From Chelativorans sp. (lineage in GTDB: Bacteria; Pseudomonadota; Alphaproteobacteria; Rhizobiales; Rhizobiaceae): a stretch of 37,966 nucleotides of DNA. A model generated the notes under the pieces. The model was given only the letters and a program-made list of their open reading frames with translations. It was not told the origin of the DNA and did not search any database. Positions within the stretch are counted from its first letter, which is position 1. The number at the start of each line of letters is the position of its first letter. The stretch spans positions 1-37,966 of the forward strand of contig NZ_JAPSLH010000035.1 of assembly GCF_031180965.1 (NCBI RefSeq), in the 5' to 3' direction. Made by a program: the position numbers and the translations under genes. Of this stretch, positions 10,580-18,345 are shown one piece after another.

Positions 10580-11172
10580 CCGCCTACTACCTTACCCATC
10601 CGCAGGTGGAGATCGAACCGGCGCGGCCGGTCCCCGAATGGCGCTTGTCGCGGCAGGGCAGAGCGCGCGTCGAACTGATGCTTGCGCAGGAGTGGCTCCA
10701 CTCGGTCACGCGCATCTTTTCCAGCGCGGAGACCAAGGCAGTGGAGACTGCGGCGATCGTGGCGGCGCATCTGCGCGTTCCGCTTGAGATCGATCCGGCC
10801 ATGGGCGAGAACGACCGCTCGTCCACCGGCTTCCTTGAGCCGAAGGCGTTCGAGGCCGCTGCCGATCGGTTTTTCGGCGAGCCCGAGAAGAGCTGGCAGG
10901 GGTGGGAGAGGGCGGTGGACGCGGCGGACCGCATCGAACGCGCTGTCGAGAACGCGCTCGACCGGTGCGCGACCTCAATCCCGGTTCTTTTCATTGGGCA
11001 CGGCGCCGTGGGCACTCTGCTCAAGTGCCGGCTTTCCGGACGGCCCATCTCGCGTGAGGAAGACCAGCCGGCGGGCGGCGGCAACCTCTTCGCCTTTGGG
11101 ATTGCCAGCCGAAAACTCTTGTGCGACTGGACCCCGATCGAGTCGTTTGGGGGAGTAGCCGATGCCCGCTGA
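10576..11172 (+). CDS. Histidine-phosphatase-fold protein with altered active site
   Basis: 198 residues from a GTG start at 10576, which overlaps the upstream stop by four bases. The fold is that of the phosphoglycerate-mutase/histidine phosphatase superfamily: LTHPQV at residues 6-11 occupies the place of the catalytic Lx[14 protein letters not shown] at 49-59 the place of SSPLxRAxQTA, and FIGHGAVGT near 140 the second His motif. Both His are kept, but the Arg of RHG is Thr7, and the second phosphate-binding Arg appears to be Lys54. It may hydrolyse a different substrate or be non-catalytic. It overlaps pyrF by 11 bases. Similar LTHPQV-type proteins are, as far as I recall, found beside pyrF in other rhizobia. 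Confidence 0.78.
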   Translation: MTAYYLTHPQVEIEPARPVPEWRLSRQGRARVELMLAQEWLHSVTRIFSSAETKAVETAAIVAAHLRVPLEIDPAMGENDRSSTGFLEPKAFEAAADRFFGEPEKSWQGWERAVDAADRIERAVENALDRCATSIPVLFIGHGAVGTLLKCRLSGRPISREEDQPAGGGNLFAFGIASRKLLCDWTPIESFGGVADAR

Positions 11173-11866
11173 CGAAATGCGCGAGCGCCTGATCGTCGGG
11201 CTGGACTTGCCGAGCCTGGCCGCGGCAGAAAAACTGGTCGCGGAACTTGGCGACACGGTCGGCTTCTACAAGATCGGCTATCAGCTTGCCTTCGCGGGAG
11301 GCCTCGATTTCGCGCGCGAGTTGGTCCAGTCCGGCCGCAAAGTCTTCTTGGACATGAAGCTCCTCGACATCGACAACACCGTGGCGAAGGGCGTGGAGAA
11401 CATTGCCCGGATGGGCGTCGCCATGCTGACTCTGCATGCCTATCCGAAGGCCATGCGCGCTGCCGTAGGCGCGGCGGAAGGGTCCGGCCTCTGCCTGCTC
11501 GGCGTCACCGTGCTCACCTCCATGGATGAGCAGGACCTGATCGATGCCGGCTATGAGCATGATCCCCAGACGCTGGCGTTGCGCCGCGCCGAGCAGGCGC
11601 GCGATGCCGGCATGGGCGGCGTCGTCTGCTCGGCCGCCGAGGCGAGCACCGTGCGGAAGCTTTTGGGCCCGGATCTGGCGGTGGTGACCCCCGGCATCCG
11701 GCCGGCCGGCGTCGCCCATGGCGACCAGAAGCGGGTGGTGACGCCGGCAGACGCCATCCGCGCCGGCGCGAGCCACCTTGTCGTCGCCCGGCCGGTCATA
11801 GCGGCGAGCGAGCCGAAAGCCGCGGCCGAGGCAATCCTGCGGGAAATGCGAGCAGCGGCAGATTGA
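11162..11866 (+). CDS. pyrF: Orotidine 5'-phosphate decarboxylase
   Basis: 234 residues, the usual size for the bacterial class I enzyme, which converts OMP to UMP in the last step of de novo pyrimidine synthesis. LIVGLDLPS (residues 10-18) starts the first strand of the TIM barrel. The catalytic DxKxxD array is [10 protein letters not shown] (near 63-72), and the phosphate-binding C-terminal part contains TPGIRP and VVARPV. GGGGGAG six bases before ATG 11162 supports this start, although it overlaps the preceding gene by 11 bases; ATG 11177 is an alternative. DUF1330 follows after 18 bases, probably in the same transcript. Confidence 0.96.
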   Translation: MPADEMRERLIVGLDLPSLAAAEKLVAELGDTVGFYKIGYQLAFAGGLDFARELVQSGRKVFLDMKLLDIDNTVAKGVENIARMGVAMLTLHAYPKAMRAAVGAAEGSGLCLLGVTVLTSMDEQDLIDAGYEHDPQTLALRRAEQARDAGMGGVVCSAAEASTVRKLLGPDLAVVTPGIRPAGVAHGDQKRVVTPADAIRAGASHLVVARPVIAASEPKAAAEAILREMRAAAD

Positions 11867-11884
11867 GCCGAGAGGAGGAAAGAA

Positions 11885-12178
11885 ATGCCCAAAGGCTATT
11901 GGATTGCCCATGTGGATGTGCGCGACCCCGAGCGCTACAAGGACTATGTGGCCGCGGCGAAACCTGCATTCGACAAATACGGCGCAAGATTCCTGGTGCG
12001 CGGCGGCGCCTATGAGGCGATGGAAGGCCGCGGGCGCGGGCGCAATGTGGTGATCGAATTCCCCTCGCTCCAGCACGCCAAGGACTGCTACAACTCGCCC
12101 GAATACCAGGCAGCGAAGGCCATCCGCCAGCAGGTGGCGGACGCGGAGATGGTGCTCGTCGAGGGCTATGAGGGTTGA
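11885..12178 (+). CDS. DUF1330 domain protein
   Basis: 97 residues of the DUF1330 family (dimeric alpha+beta barrel fold). It begins PKGYWIAHVDVRDPERYKDY and ends AEMVLVEGYEG, with the usual ARFLVRGG, VVIEFPS and CYNSPEYQAAKAIRQQ segments between. The biochemical role of the family is not established. GAGAGGAGG precedes ATG 11885. It sits between pyrF and a GNAT gene in a closely packed run, and its stop overlaps the GNAT start by 11 bases. Confidence 0.88.
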   Translation: MPKGYWIAHVDVRDPERYKDYVAAAKPAFDKYGARFLVRGGAYEAMEGRGRGRNVVIEFPSLQHAKDCYNSPEYQAAKAIRQQVADAEMVLVEGYEG

Positions 12179-12737
12179 TCTCCCGCCTGGGAACTGGCGC
12201 ACCATGCTGCCGGAGGACTATGCCATCCGTGCATATATGCCTCACGATGCGATCCCGCTTGCGGCGGTGGAAGTGCGCGCCTCCGGACTTTTTGCCGAAT
12301 TCGGATTCCCCACTCTGGTGCCGGACCCGCCCACGGCGCCGGAGGCGTTCCATTCCTTCGCCTCTGCCTACGAGACCTTCGTGGCGGAGCATGCTTTGCA
12401 AGGCCCCGCAGGCTACGCAGTTCTCCACCCGCTGGGAAACTTCCTCCACCTGAGGGAATTGGCGGTGCATCCGGATCATGGCCGCCGCGGCATCGGGGCG
12501 GCTCTGCTGCATATGGCTGTCGCCAAGGCTATGGAGGATGGCCGCGCTGGCGTTTCGCTCTCCACCTTCCGCGACCTCCCGTTCAACGAGCGCTTCTATG
12601 CGGCCCATGGCTTCGTCGAGTGCCCGTTGGAGGAAGCCCCGCACCCGCTTGCGCGGCAGTTTTATTCGGAAGTGCCGCCCGGAATAGCCCCGGAGGTCCG
12701 GCTTCTGATGCTGCGCCGCACCGAGCGAGGGAATTGA
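12168..12737 (+). CDS. GNAT family N-acetyltransferase
   Basis: 189 residues. The GNAT core shows motif A as LRELAVHPDHGRRGIGAALLHMAVAKA (about residues 93-119), with the acetyl-CoA pyrophosphate-binding RRGIGAAL loop. This is followed by VSLSTFRDLPFNERFYAAHGF, the motif B region. The acceptor substrate is unknown. The N-terminal ~12 residues before M13 are not obviously conserved, so ATG 12204 is a possible start. ATG 12168 overlaps the end of DUF1330, which suggests coupling. It is the last gene of the pmtA-to-GNAT run. Confidence 0.85.
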   Translation: MRVDLPPGNWRTMLPEDYAIRAYMPHDAIPLAAVEVRASGLFAEFGFPTLVPDPPTAPEAFHSFASAYETFVAEHALQGPAGYAVLHPLGNFLHLRELAVHPDHGRRGIGAALLHMAVAKAMEDGRAGVSLSTFRDLPFNERFYAAHGFVECPLEEAPHPLARQFYSEVPPGIAPEVRLLMLRRTERGN

Positions 12738-12772
12738 TGGCCAAGAGTATCGAGCCGTGAGTGGGGACGCAT

Positions 12773-12807
12773 TTGTTGCATTGCACAAAAACTGCGCTAC
12801 TTTGCAG
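12773..12807 (+). promoter_or_regulatory. Candidate TGC/GCA-rich operator upstream of phaZ
   Basis: TTGTTGCATTGCACAA at 12773-12788 and CTGC...GCAG at 12792-12795 and 12804-12807 form a TGC/GCA-rich cluster 52-86 bases before phaZ. PhaR, the PHB-sensing repressor, is reported to bind TGC-rich sites of this kind in Paracoccus. Assignment to PhaR here is inference from neighbourhood only. Confidence 0.3.
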
Positions 12808-12858
12808 GTGTGACTGGTTGCCGCTTCCGCCCGCCTGAGAGCTCCCCGGAAAGGTCTT

Positions 12859-14133
12859 ATGTACTATCAGCTTTATGAGCTTCATCACGCCGCCTTGCAG
12901 CCTGCGCGGGTCTATGCGGACGCCATCCGTCTTTTTTATTCCAACCCCTTCAATCCCGTTGCCGCGACGAGCTGGGGCCGCTCCATCGCGGCCGCTGCCG
13001 AGATGTTCGAGCGCACCACGCGCCGCTATGGCAAGCCGGAATTCGGGCTGCATTCCACGACGGTCGACGGCAAGGTCGTGCGGGTGCGCGAAGAGGTCGT
13101 CTGGTCGCGGCCTTTCTGCCGGCTGGTCCATTTCGGGCGCGAACTGCCGGCCGGACGCGGGCCGGAGCCAAAGATCCTGATCGTCGCGCCGATGTCCGGT
13201 CACTACGCGACTCTTCTGCGTGGCACGGTGGAAGCGATGCTGCCGCACGCCGACATATATATCACCGACTGGATCGACGCGCGGATGGTGCCTCTGTCGC
13301 ATGGCCGTTTCGACCTCGATGACTACATCGAGTACCTGATCGACATGTTCCGCCTGATCGGGCCCGGCGCCAATGTCATGGCCGTCTGCCAGCCCTCGGT
13401 GCCGGTGCTGGCGGCGGTGGCTCTGATGGAGGCGCGCGGCGACGAAAACCTCCCCTCGGCCATGATCCTGATGGGCGGCCCCATCGATACACGCCGCAAC
13501 CCGACCGCCGTGAACCGTTTGGCCAAGGAACACGGCCTCGAATGGTTCCGCGACAACGTCATTATGCAGGTGCCATGGCCAAATCCCGGCTTCATGCGGC
13601 AGGTCTATCCAGGCTTCCTTCAGCTTTCCGGCTTCATGAGCATGAACCTTGACCGCCATATCTCGGCGCATAAGGAGTTCTTCATGCATCTTGTGAAGGG
13701 CGACGGCGAGCCGGCCGAAAAGCACCGCGAGTTCTATGACGAGTACCTGGCGGTGATGGACCTGACGGCCGAATTCTATCTCCAGACGGTCGATACGGTC
13801 TTCATCCGCCATGCTCTGCCGAAAGGGGAGATGACCCATCGCGGCGAGCCGGTCGATCCCGCGGCCATCCGTACCGTGGCCCTGTTGACGATCGAGGGCG
13901 AGAACGACGACATTTCCGGCGTCGGCCAGACGCAGGCGGCACACGATCTCTGCATAAATATTCCGTCCTCGCGGCGCAGCCATTACCTGCAGCCGTCGGT
14001 CGGGCACTATGGCGTCTTCAACGGCTCGCGCTTCCGCTCGCAGATCGTTCCGCGAATCACCCGCTTTATCGCTGAGGCGAGCAAGGGTCGTCGGAGTGGC
14101 AAACGAGTCACACCTGGAAGCCATTCAGCCTAA
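12859..14133 (+). CDS. phaZ: Intracellular polyhydroxyalkanoate depolymerase
   Basis: 424 residues of the intracellular PhaZ family, which degrades stored native PHB granules to oligomers or 3-hydroxybutyrate. The N-terminus MYYQLYELHHAALQPARVYAD is typical. The nucleophile is Cys177 in the lipase-box-like VCQPSVP, where family members use Cys instead of Ser (Cys183 in the Ralstonia enzyme, from memory). A C-terminal VGHYGVFNGSRFR supplies the catalytic His, and the acidic residue lies in EGENDDISG. There is no signal peptide, consistent with cytoplasmic granules. GGAAAGG precedes ATG 12859. No phasin or phaC is in view; the gene is isolated between a GNAT gene and a BTLCP gene. Confidence 0.92.
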   Translation: MYYQLYELHHAALQPARVYADAIRLFYSNPFNPVAATSWGRSIAAAAEMFERTTRRYGKPEFGLHSTTVDGKVVRVREEVVWSRPFCRLVHFGRELPAGRGPEPKILIVAPMSGHYATLLRGTVEAMLPHADIYITDWIDARMVPLSHGRFDLDDYIEYLIDMFRLIGPGANVMAVCQPSVPVLAAVALMEARGDENLPSAMILMGGPIDTRRNPTAVNRLAKEHGLEWFRDNVIMQVPWPNPGFMRQVYPGFLQLSGFMSMNLDRHISAHKEFFMHLVKGDGEPAEKHREFYDEYLAVMDLTAEFYLQTVDTVFIRHALPKGEMTHRGEPVDPAAIRTVALLTIEGENDDISGVGQTQAAHDLCINIPSSRRSHYLQPSVGHYGVFNGSRFRSQIVPRITRFIAEASKGRRSGKRVTPGSHSA

Positions 14134-14192
14134 AACTGGACTGTCTTCCCCAGCTTGGCCGATCCGGATTAACTAAGCAGAACCCTTTCCAA

Positions 14193-14222
14193 TTGACAGC
14201 TCCGCTGAAAGTTCCCTAACTT
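14193..14222 (+). promoter_or_regulatory. Candidate sigma-70-type promoter of BTLCP gene
   Basis: A perfect TTGACA at 14193-14198 with a weak -10 TAACTT at 14217-14222 (18-base spacer), 35 bases before the BTLCP start, in the short AT-richer stretch after phaZ. The -35 is convincing; the -10 is not. Confidence 0.4.
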
Positions 14223-14257
14223 TCTATTAAAGAGCAAAAACAATTGGGGAGCGGCTG

Positions 14258-14872
14258 ATGGCTGCTAAGCGGGCGGGCTATGTGGCCGCTATTGGGTTGC
14301 TTTTGTGCGCGGCGGGGACGGGCGTCAGTCCCGCTGCCGGACCGGGGCTTATGGTGACGGGCGCGCTCACTTCGCAGCCGATCGGCCATTTCGAGTTCTG
14401 CAAGGCCTCACCTCAGGAATGCTCCATTGCCTATCGCGACGAGGGCCCCACGCAGCTCGACGACGCGCTCATGGCAACGATTTCCACCGTCAATTTTTCC
14501 GTCAACCACGCGATTAAGCCGCTGAACGACCGCGACATCTATGGCAGGGAAGAGGTCTGGACCTATCCGGACAGGGGCGTCGGCGATTGCGAGGATTACG
14601 TCCTGGAAAAGCGCAGGAAGCTCAATTCCGCCGGCTTTCCTCTGTCCAGCCTGCTGATCACGGTGGTGCGGAAGCCGGACGGCGAGGGGCACGCGGTGCT
14701 GACGGTGCGCACCGACCGCGGCGATCTGATCCTCGACAACCTCAACGACGAGGTAAAGCTGTGGAGCCACACCAGCTACCGCTACCTGAAGCGGCAGGCG
14801 AGCACGCATAGCGGGCGGTGGGTCACCCTGCGCGACGACAACAACCTTCTCGTGGGTGCGGTGAAGAAATAA
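14258..14872 (+). CDS. Periplasmic transglutaminase-like cysteine proteinase (BTLCP)
   Basis: 204 residues with an N-terminal signal peptide (hydrophobic residues about 7-27, AAG-type cleavage). It belongs to the bacterial transglutaminase-like cysteine proteinase family. The Cys-His-Asp triad is visible as Cys111 in VGDCEDYVLEKR, His145 in GEGHAVLTVRT and Asp160 in LILDNLNDEV. Related proteins in gamma-proteobacteria (LapG) cleave surface adhesins under c-di-GMP control. The single-domain rhizobial members are numerous and mostly uncharacterised, so the substrate is unknown. No lapD-like gene lies beside it, although a GGDEF-EAL protein is encoded about 3.5 kb away. The ATG at 14258 follows GGGGAG. 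Confidence 0.88.
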   Translation: MAAKRAGYVAAIGLLLCAAGTGVSPAAGPGLMVTGALTSQPIGHFEFCKASPQECSIAYRDEGPTQLDDALMATISTVNFSVNHAIKPLNDRDIYGREEVWTYPDRGVGDCEDYVLEKRRKLNSAGFPLSSLLITVVRKPDGEGHAVLTVRTDRGDLILDNLNDEVKLWSHTSYRYLKRQASTHSGRWVTLRDDNNLLVGAVKK

Positions 14873-14928
14873 ACCGTGTGCGGAGGCGATCGCCGTCCAT
14901 TTGCGCACGAGCAACCCTTGGCGGGGCG

Positions 14929-15489
14929 TCATTGTCCCAACCGGAGCTTGCAGCCTGTACGGAGCGTCGCTCGCAGATCGCTCCATTCCAGAGCTGTCCG
15001 GTTGACCGTTTCAGGCCCGAGTTTGATCGGGCATTTGGCAACCGCGCGGCCGCCGATCTTCTCGTAAAAGCGGCGGTTCGGATTGATGGTAAGGACCCAT
15101 ACGAGCATCCACGCGAATCCCGACTGAAAAAAGCCGGTTTGCTAGAGCGCAGAACAACCTTTTCCCGATGCCGTGGCGCTGGAATTTGTCGCGAATGTAG
15201 ATCGCATAAAGTTCGCCCGCATGCGGAAATTCGCGATGGCGGTTAGGCCTCCATTGGCGAAGCCGACCACCTCGTTCGTCTGACACACACAGCGGTAAAA
15301 TAGTCCGTTTTTCACTGGTCATGACCGACGGTGACGTTCCCGCTGATGTTCGTAGAACATACCGCCTAAGAAGTGGCCAGAAAGCAGTCCGGGAAAGGTG
15401 GTTCGCCAAGTGTCGACCAGAACGCGCGCGATCGCGTCCGGATCGTCCTCGTTTGCTTGCCGAACTTCGATGAGGTTCTGCTCAAACAT
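14929..15489 (-). pseudogene. Decayed GNAT acetyltransferase
   Basis: Read from minus-strand ATG 15489 to TGA 14929, this ~187-codon stretch encodes a GNAT protein broken into three frames. The N-terminal part (VRQANEDDPDAIARVLVDTW..., TFPGLL) reaches an in-frame TGA near 15319. The same frame then continues with VVGFANGGLTAIA. A frameshift near 15220 is needed to continue into AGELYAIYIRDKFQRHGIGKRL (motif A). A second shift at the T6 run near 15132 is needed to reach WMLVWVLTINPNRRFYEKIG (motif B) and the natural end. Three lesions make sequencing error an unlikely sole cause. It is the only recognisable content of the 698-base gap between the BTLCP gene and comM. Confidence 0.8.
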
Positions 15490-15570
15490 CCGAATAAGGA
15501 GGGCCGCTTTCCATGAGGTTCCATGTGCTACCGGGACCGCGCTGTCTCTCTTCCCGGTGCCTCTTGCGGC

Positions 15571-17103
15571 TCACGCCGCCTGCGCCAGGCGCTCGCCCGC
15601 GATCCGGTAGGAAATCGCCTCGGCCAGATGGATGCGCCCGACCCTATCCTGGCCTTCGAGATCGGCCAGCGTTCGCGCCACCTTGAGCACCCGGTGATAG
15701 GCCCGCGCCGAAAGCCCCATCTTCTCGCTGGCATCCCTGAGCAGTGACAGGCCAGCGGCGTCGGGCGCCGCCACCTCCTCGATGAGCGCCGCCGAGCAGC
15801 GGGCATTGGTGGTGGAGGCCGCAAGGCCAAGGGCCGCATAGCGCTCGTTCTGGGTCGCGCGCGCCCGCGCTACCCGCTCGGCGACAGCGGCGCTCGCCTC
15901 CGCCTTGCCCGGCCGGATGAGGTCGCCCGCTGAAACCGCCGGTACATCGATTCGCAGGTCGATCCGGTCGAGCAGCGGCCCGGAGATGCGCGCCTGATAT
16001 TCGGCCTGGCAGCGCGTTCCCCGCGCGCAGCGGTGACCCGGCTCGCCGGCCATCCCGCAGCGGCAGGGATTCATGGCGGCGATCAGCTGGATTTGCGCCG
16101 GATAACTCACCCGGTGATTGGCGCGGGCGATCACGCATTCGCCGGTCTCGAGCGGCTGGCGCAGCGAATCGAGGACCTGCGGCGTGAATTCGGGTAGTTC
16201 GTCCAGGAAGAGCACCCCGTGATGGGCGAGCGAGACCTCGCCCGGCCGCGCCCGCAGGCCCCCGCCCACCATGGCCGCCATGGACGCCGAATGATGCGGG
16301 GCGCGGAAAGGCCGGCGGTCCGAGAGCCTGCCGTCGGCCAGCTCCCCGGCAATCGAGGCCACCATGGAGACCTCCAGGAGCTCGCGCGGCGAGAGCGGCG
16401 GCAGGATGGACGGCAGGCGCTGCGCCAGCATGGATTTTCCCGCCCCGGGCGGACCCACCATGAGGAGATTGTGCCCGCCGGCCGCGGCCACCTCCAGCGC
16501 CCTTTTCGCGCTCTCCTGTCCCTTGATGTCGGAAAGGTCCGGCAGCGCACCCGCCGGGGGGCCCATGGCCGGCTTCGGCCTGCCCATCACCTGCGTGCCG
16601 CGGAAATGATTGGCAAGTGCGATCAGGCTGCGCGGCGCGAGGATATCGAGATCGGCGCTCGCCCAGGCAGCCTCCGGCCCGCACTCATGCGGGCAGATCA
16701 GGCCCTTGCCCATCGCATTGGCGCCGATCGCCGCCGGAAGCACGCCCGCCACCCGCGCTATCGTGCCGTCGAGCGCCAGCTCGCCGAGCACCACATAGCC
16801 GGAAAGAGCGTCCGCCGGTAGGGCGCCGAGCGCCGCCATCAGCCCGAGCGCGATCGGAAGGTCGTAGTGGCTGCCCTCCTTGGGCAAATCCGCCGGGGCG
16901 AGGTTGACCGTTACACGCTTGGGCGGCATGGAAAGCCCGGAGGCGTGGAGCGCTGCCTGCACCCGCTCGCGGCTCTCCGTCACCGCCTTATCGCCGAGGC
17001 CGACGATCTGTATCCCCATCTTGCCGGGAGCGACCATCACCTGCACATCAACGGGAACGGCTTCTATCCCCTCGAAAGCGATCGTACGCACGCGCGAAAC
17101 CAT
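15571..17103 (-). CDS. comM: YifB/ComM family Mg-chelatase-like AAA+ ATPase
   Basis: 510 residues from minus-strand ATG 17103 (MVSRVRTIAFEGIEAVPV), the standard family N-terminus. The frame is open further upstream, but that extension has no similarity. It has an N-terminal ChlI-like/Lon-protease-fold domain (residues 1-175), then an AAA+ domain with Walker A GPPGAGKS (near 222), Walker B VLFLDELPEF (near 300), the AMNPCRCG loop, and a C-terminal helical lid. ComM is a hexameric helicase promoting branch migration when DNA taken up by transformation is integrated. In organisms not known to be competent its role is open. gshB lies upstream on the same strand, 128 bases away. Confidence 0.93.
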   Translation of the reverse strand: MVSRVRTIAFEGIEAVPVDVQVMVAPGKMGIQIVGLGDKAVTESRERVQAALHASGLSMPPKRVTVNLAPADLPKEGSHYDLPIALGLMAALGALPADALSGYVVLGELALDGTIARVAGVLPAAIGANAMGKGLICPHECGPEAAWASADLDILAPRSLIALANHFRGTQVMGRPKPAMGPPAGALPDLSDIKGQESAKRALEVAAAGGHNLLMVGPPGAGKSMLAQRLPSILPPLSPRELLEVSMVASIAGELADGRLSDRRPFRAPHHSASMAAMVGGGLRARPGEVSLAHHGVLFLDELPEFTPQVLDSLRQPLETGECVIARANHRVSYPAQIQLIAAMNPCRCGMAGEPGHRCARGTRCQAEYQARISGPLLDRIDLRIDVPAVSAGDLIRPGKAEASAAVAERVARARATQNERYAALGLAASTTNARCSAALIEEVAAPDAAGLSLLRDASEKMGLSARAYHRVLKVARTLADLEGQDRVGRIHLAEAISYRIAGERLAQAA

Positions 17104-17231
17104 GCAACCCGTCCCGCCTTTCGGCGCTCCCCTCGGCTGACCGACTTCATGCGCATACAAGCATAGGCTGCAGGCGAACGCAAGAACATTTGCAGAACAT
17201 CTTCGGGAAGGTCGGCGCTTGGCTGGGGTGC

Positions 17232-18179
17232 CTAGCTTGCCGCGCGGCGCGCCTCCACCGCATCCCAGAAAAGCGCCGCAATGTCCGCCCCGCCGAAGCG
17301 CTTCACCTCGCGCACGCCGGTGGGCGAGGTCACATTGATCTCGGTGAGGAAGCCGCCGATCACGTCGATCCCAACCAGCACGAAGCCGCGCTCCTTGAGC
17401 GCCGGGCCGATGCGGGCGCAAATCTCGCGCTCGCGTTCGGTGATCCCGGTCGCCTCGGCGCGCCCGCCCACATGCATGTTGGAGCGGGAATCATGCTCGG
17501 CGGGAACGCGGTTGATCGCGCCTACAGCTTCGCCTTCCACGAGAATGATGCGCTTGTCGCCGCCGCGCACCTCCTTCAGATAGCGCTGGACGATGAACGG
17601 CTCGCGGAACATCTGTGTGAAGAGCTCCAGCAGGGAGGCGAGGTTCCGGTCCGCCTCGTTGAGGTGAAAAATGCCCGCGCCGCCATTGCCGTAGAGCGGC
17701 TTGACGATGATATCGCCATATTCCCTGCGGAAGGCGTCCACCTCCCTCGGGTCCCGCGTGATCAGCGTTTCCGGCATCAGGTCGGAAAACTCTGTCACGA
17801 AAATCTTTTCCGGGCTGTTGCGCACCCAGACGGGATCGTTCACCACCAGCGTTCTCGGATGCACCCGCTCCAGGATGTGCGTGGTGGTGATGTAGTTCAT
17901 GTCGAAGGGCGGGTCTTGGCGCAGCAGCACCACATCCATCTGCGAGAGATCCACCTTTTCGGGCGTGCCGAGGGAAAAGTGGCTGCCGCGCTCGTCGCGG
18001 ACGGAAAGCGCCTCGACGGTGGCAAAGGCGCGGTCGCCGCGCTGGGAGAGCCTGTCAGGTGTATAGTGCCAGAGCTGGTGCCCGCGGCGCTGCGCTTCGA
18101 GCGCCAGCGCAAAGGTCGTATCGCCGGCGATCGAGATCGTCGAGATGTGGTCCATCTGGATGGCGACGCTGAGCGGCAT
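17232..18179 (-). CDS. gshB: Glutathione synthetase
   Basis: 315 residues from minus-strand ATG 18179 ([15 protein letters not shown]); the open frame starts 20 residues earlier, but family members begin here. It is an ATP-grasp enzyme that joins glycine to gamma-glutamylcysteine to make glutathione. Visible features are the N-terminal MD.I..I..D.TF.L substrate region, the ATP-grasp strands [16 protein letters not shown] and [22 protein letters not shown], and the metal-binding C-terminus [14 protein letters not shown]. gshA is not in view. It is divergent from the GGDEF-EAL gene, with 166 bases between the two starts. Confidence 0.96.
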   Translation of the reverse strand: MPLSVAIQMDHISTISIAGDTTFALALEAQRRGHQLWHYTPDRLSQRGDRAFATVEALSVRDERGSHFSLGTPEKVDLSQMDVVLLRQDPPFDMNYITTTHILERVHPRTLVVNDPVWVRNSPEKIFVTEFSDLMPETLITRDPREVDAFRREYGDIIVKPLYGNGGAGIFHLNEADRNLASLLELFTQMFREPFIVQRYLKEVRGGDKRIILVEGEAVGAINRVPAEHDSRSNMHVGGRAEATGITEREREICARIGPALKERGFVLVGIDVIGGFLTEINVTSPTGVREVKRFGGADIAALFWDAVEARRAAS

Positions 18180-18345
18180 GGGGCAAGGCTCCGGTTCTGC
18201 TAGGCCGGGCAGATGACGCCGCCCCGGCAGCCCTGTCAAGCATCAGCCAGCCTTCCGCGCGCAGGCGCGGTGAGCTGCCGGATCGACACCAATCATAAAC
18301 CATTCCGTCTGCATCTTCCGCCGGAACGCGAAACGGGAAGACGTG

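Noticed and set aside
12583-14124. 513-residue minus-strand open frame opposite phaZ
   Set aside because: It is antisense to a clear phaZ gene and shows no family features.
15011-15409. 132-residue minus-strand frame taken as an intact GNAT gene
   Set aside because: Only its middle part is GNAT-like; the N- and C-terminal parts of the domain lie in other frames, so it was called as part of a pseudogene.
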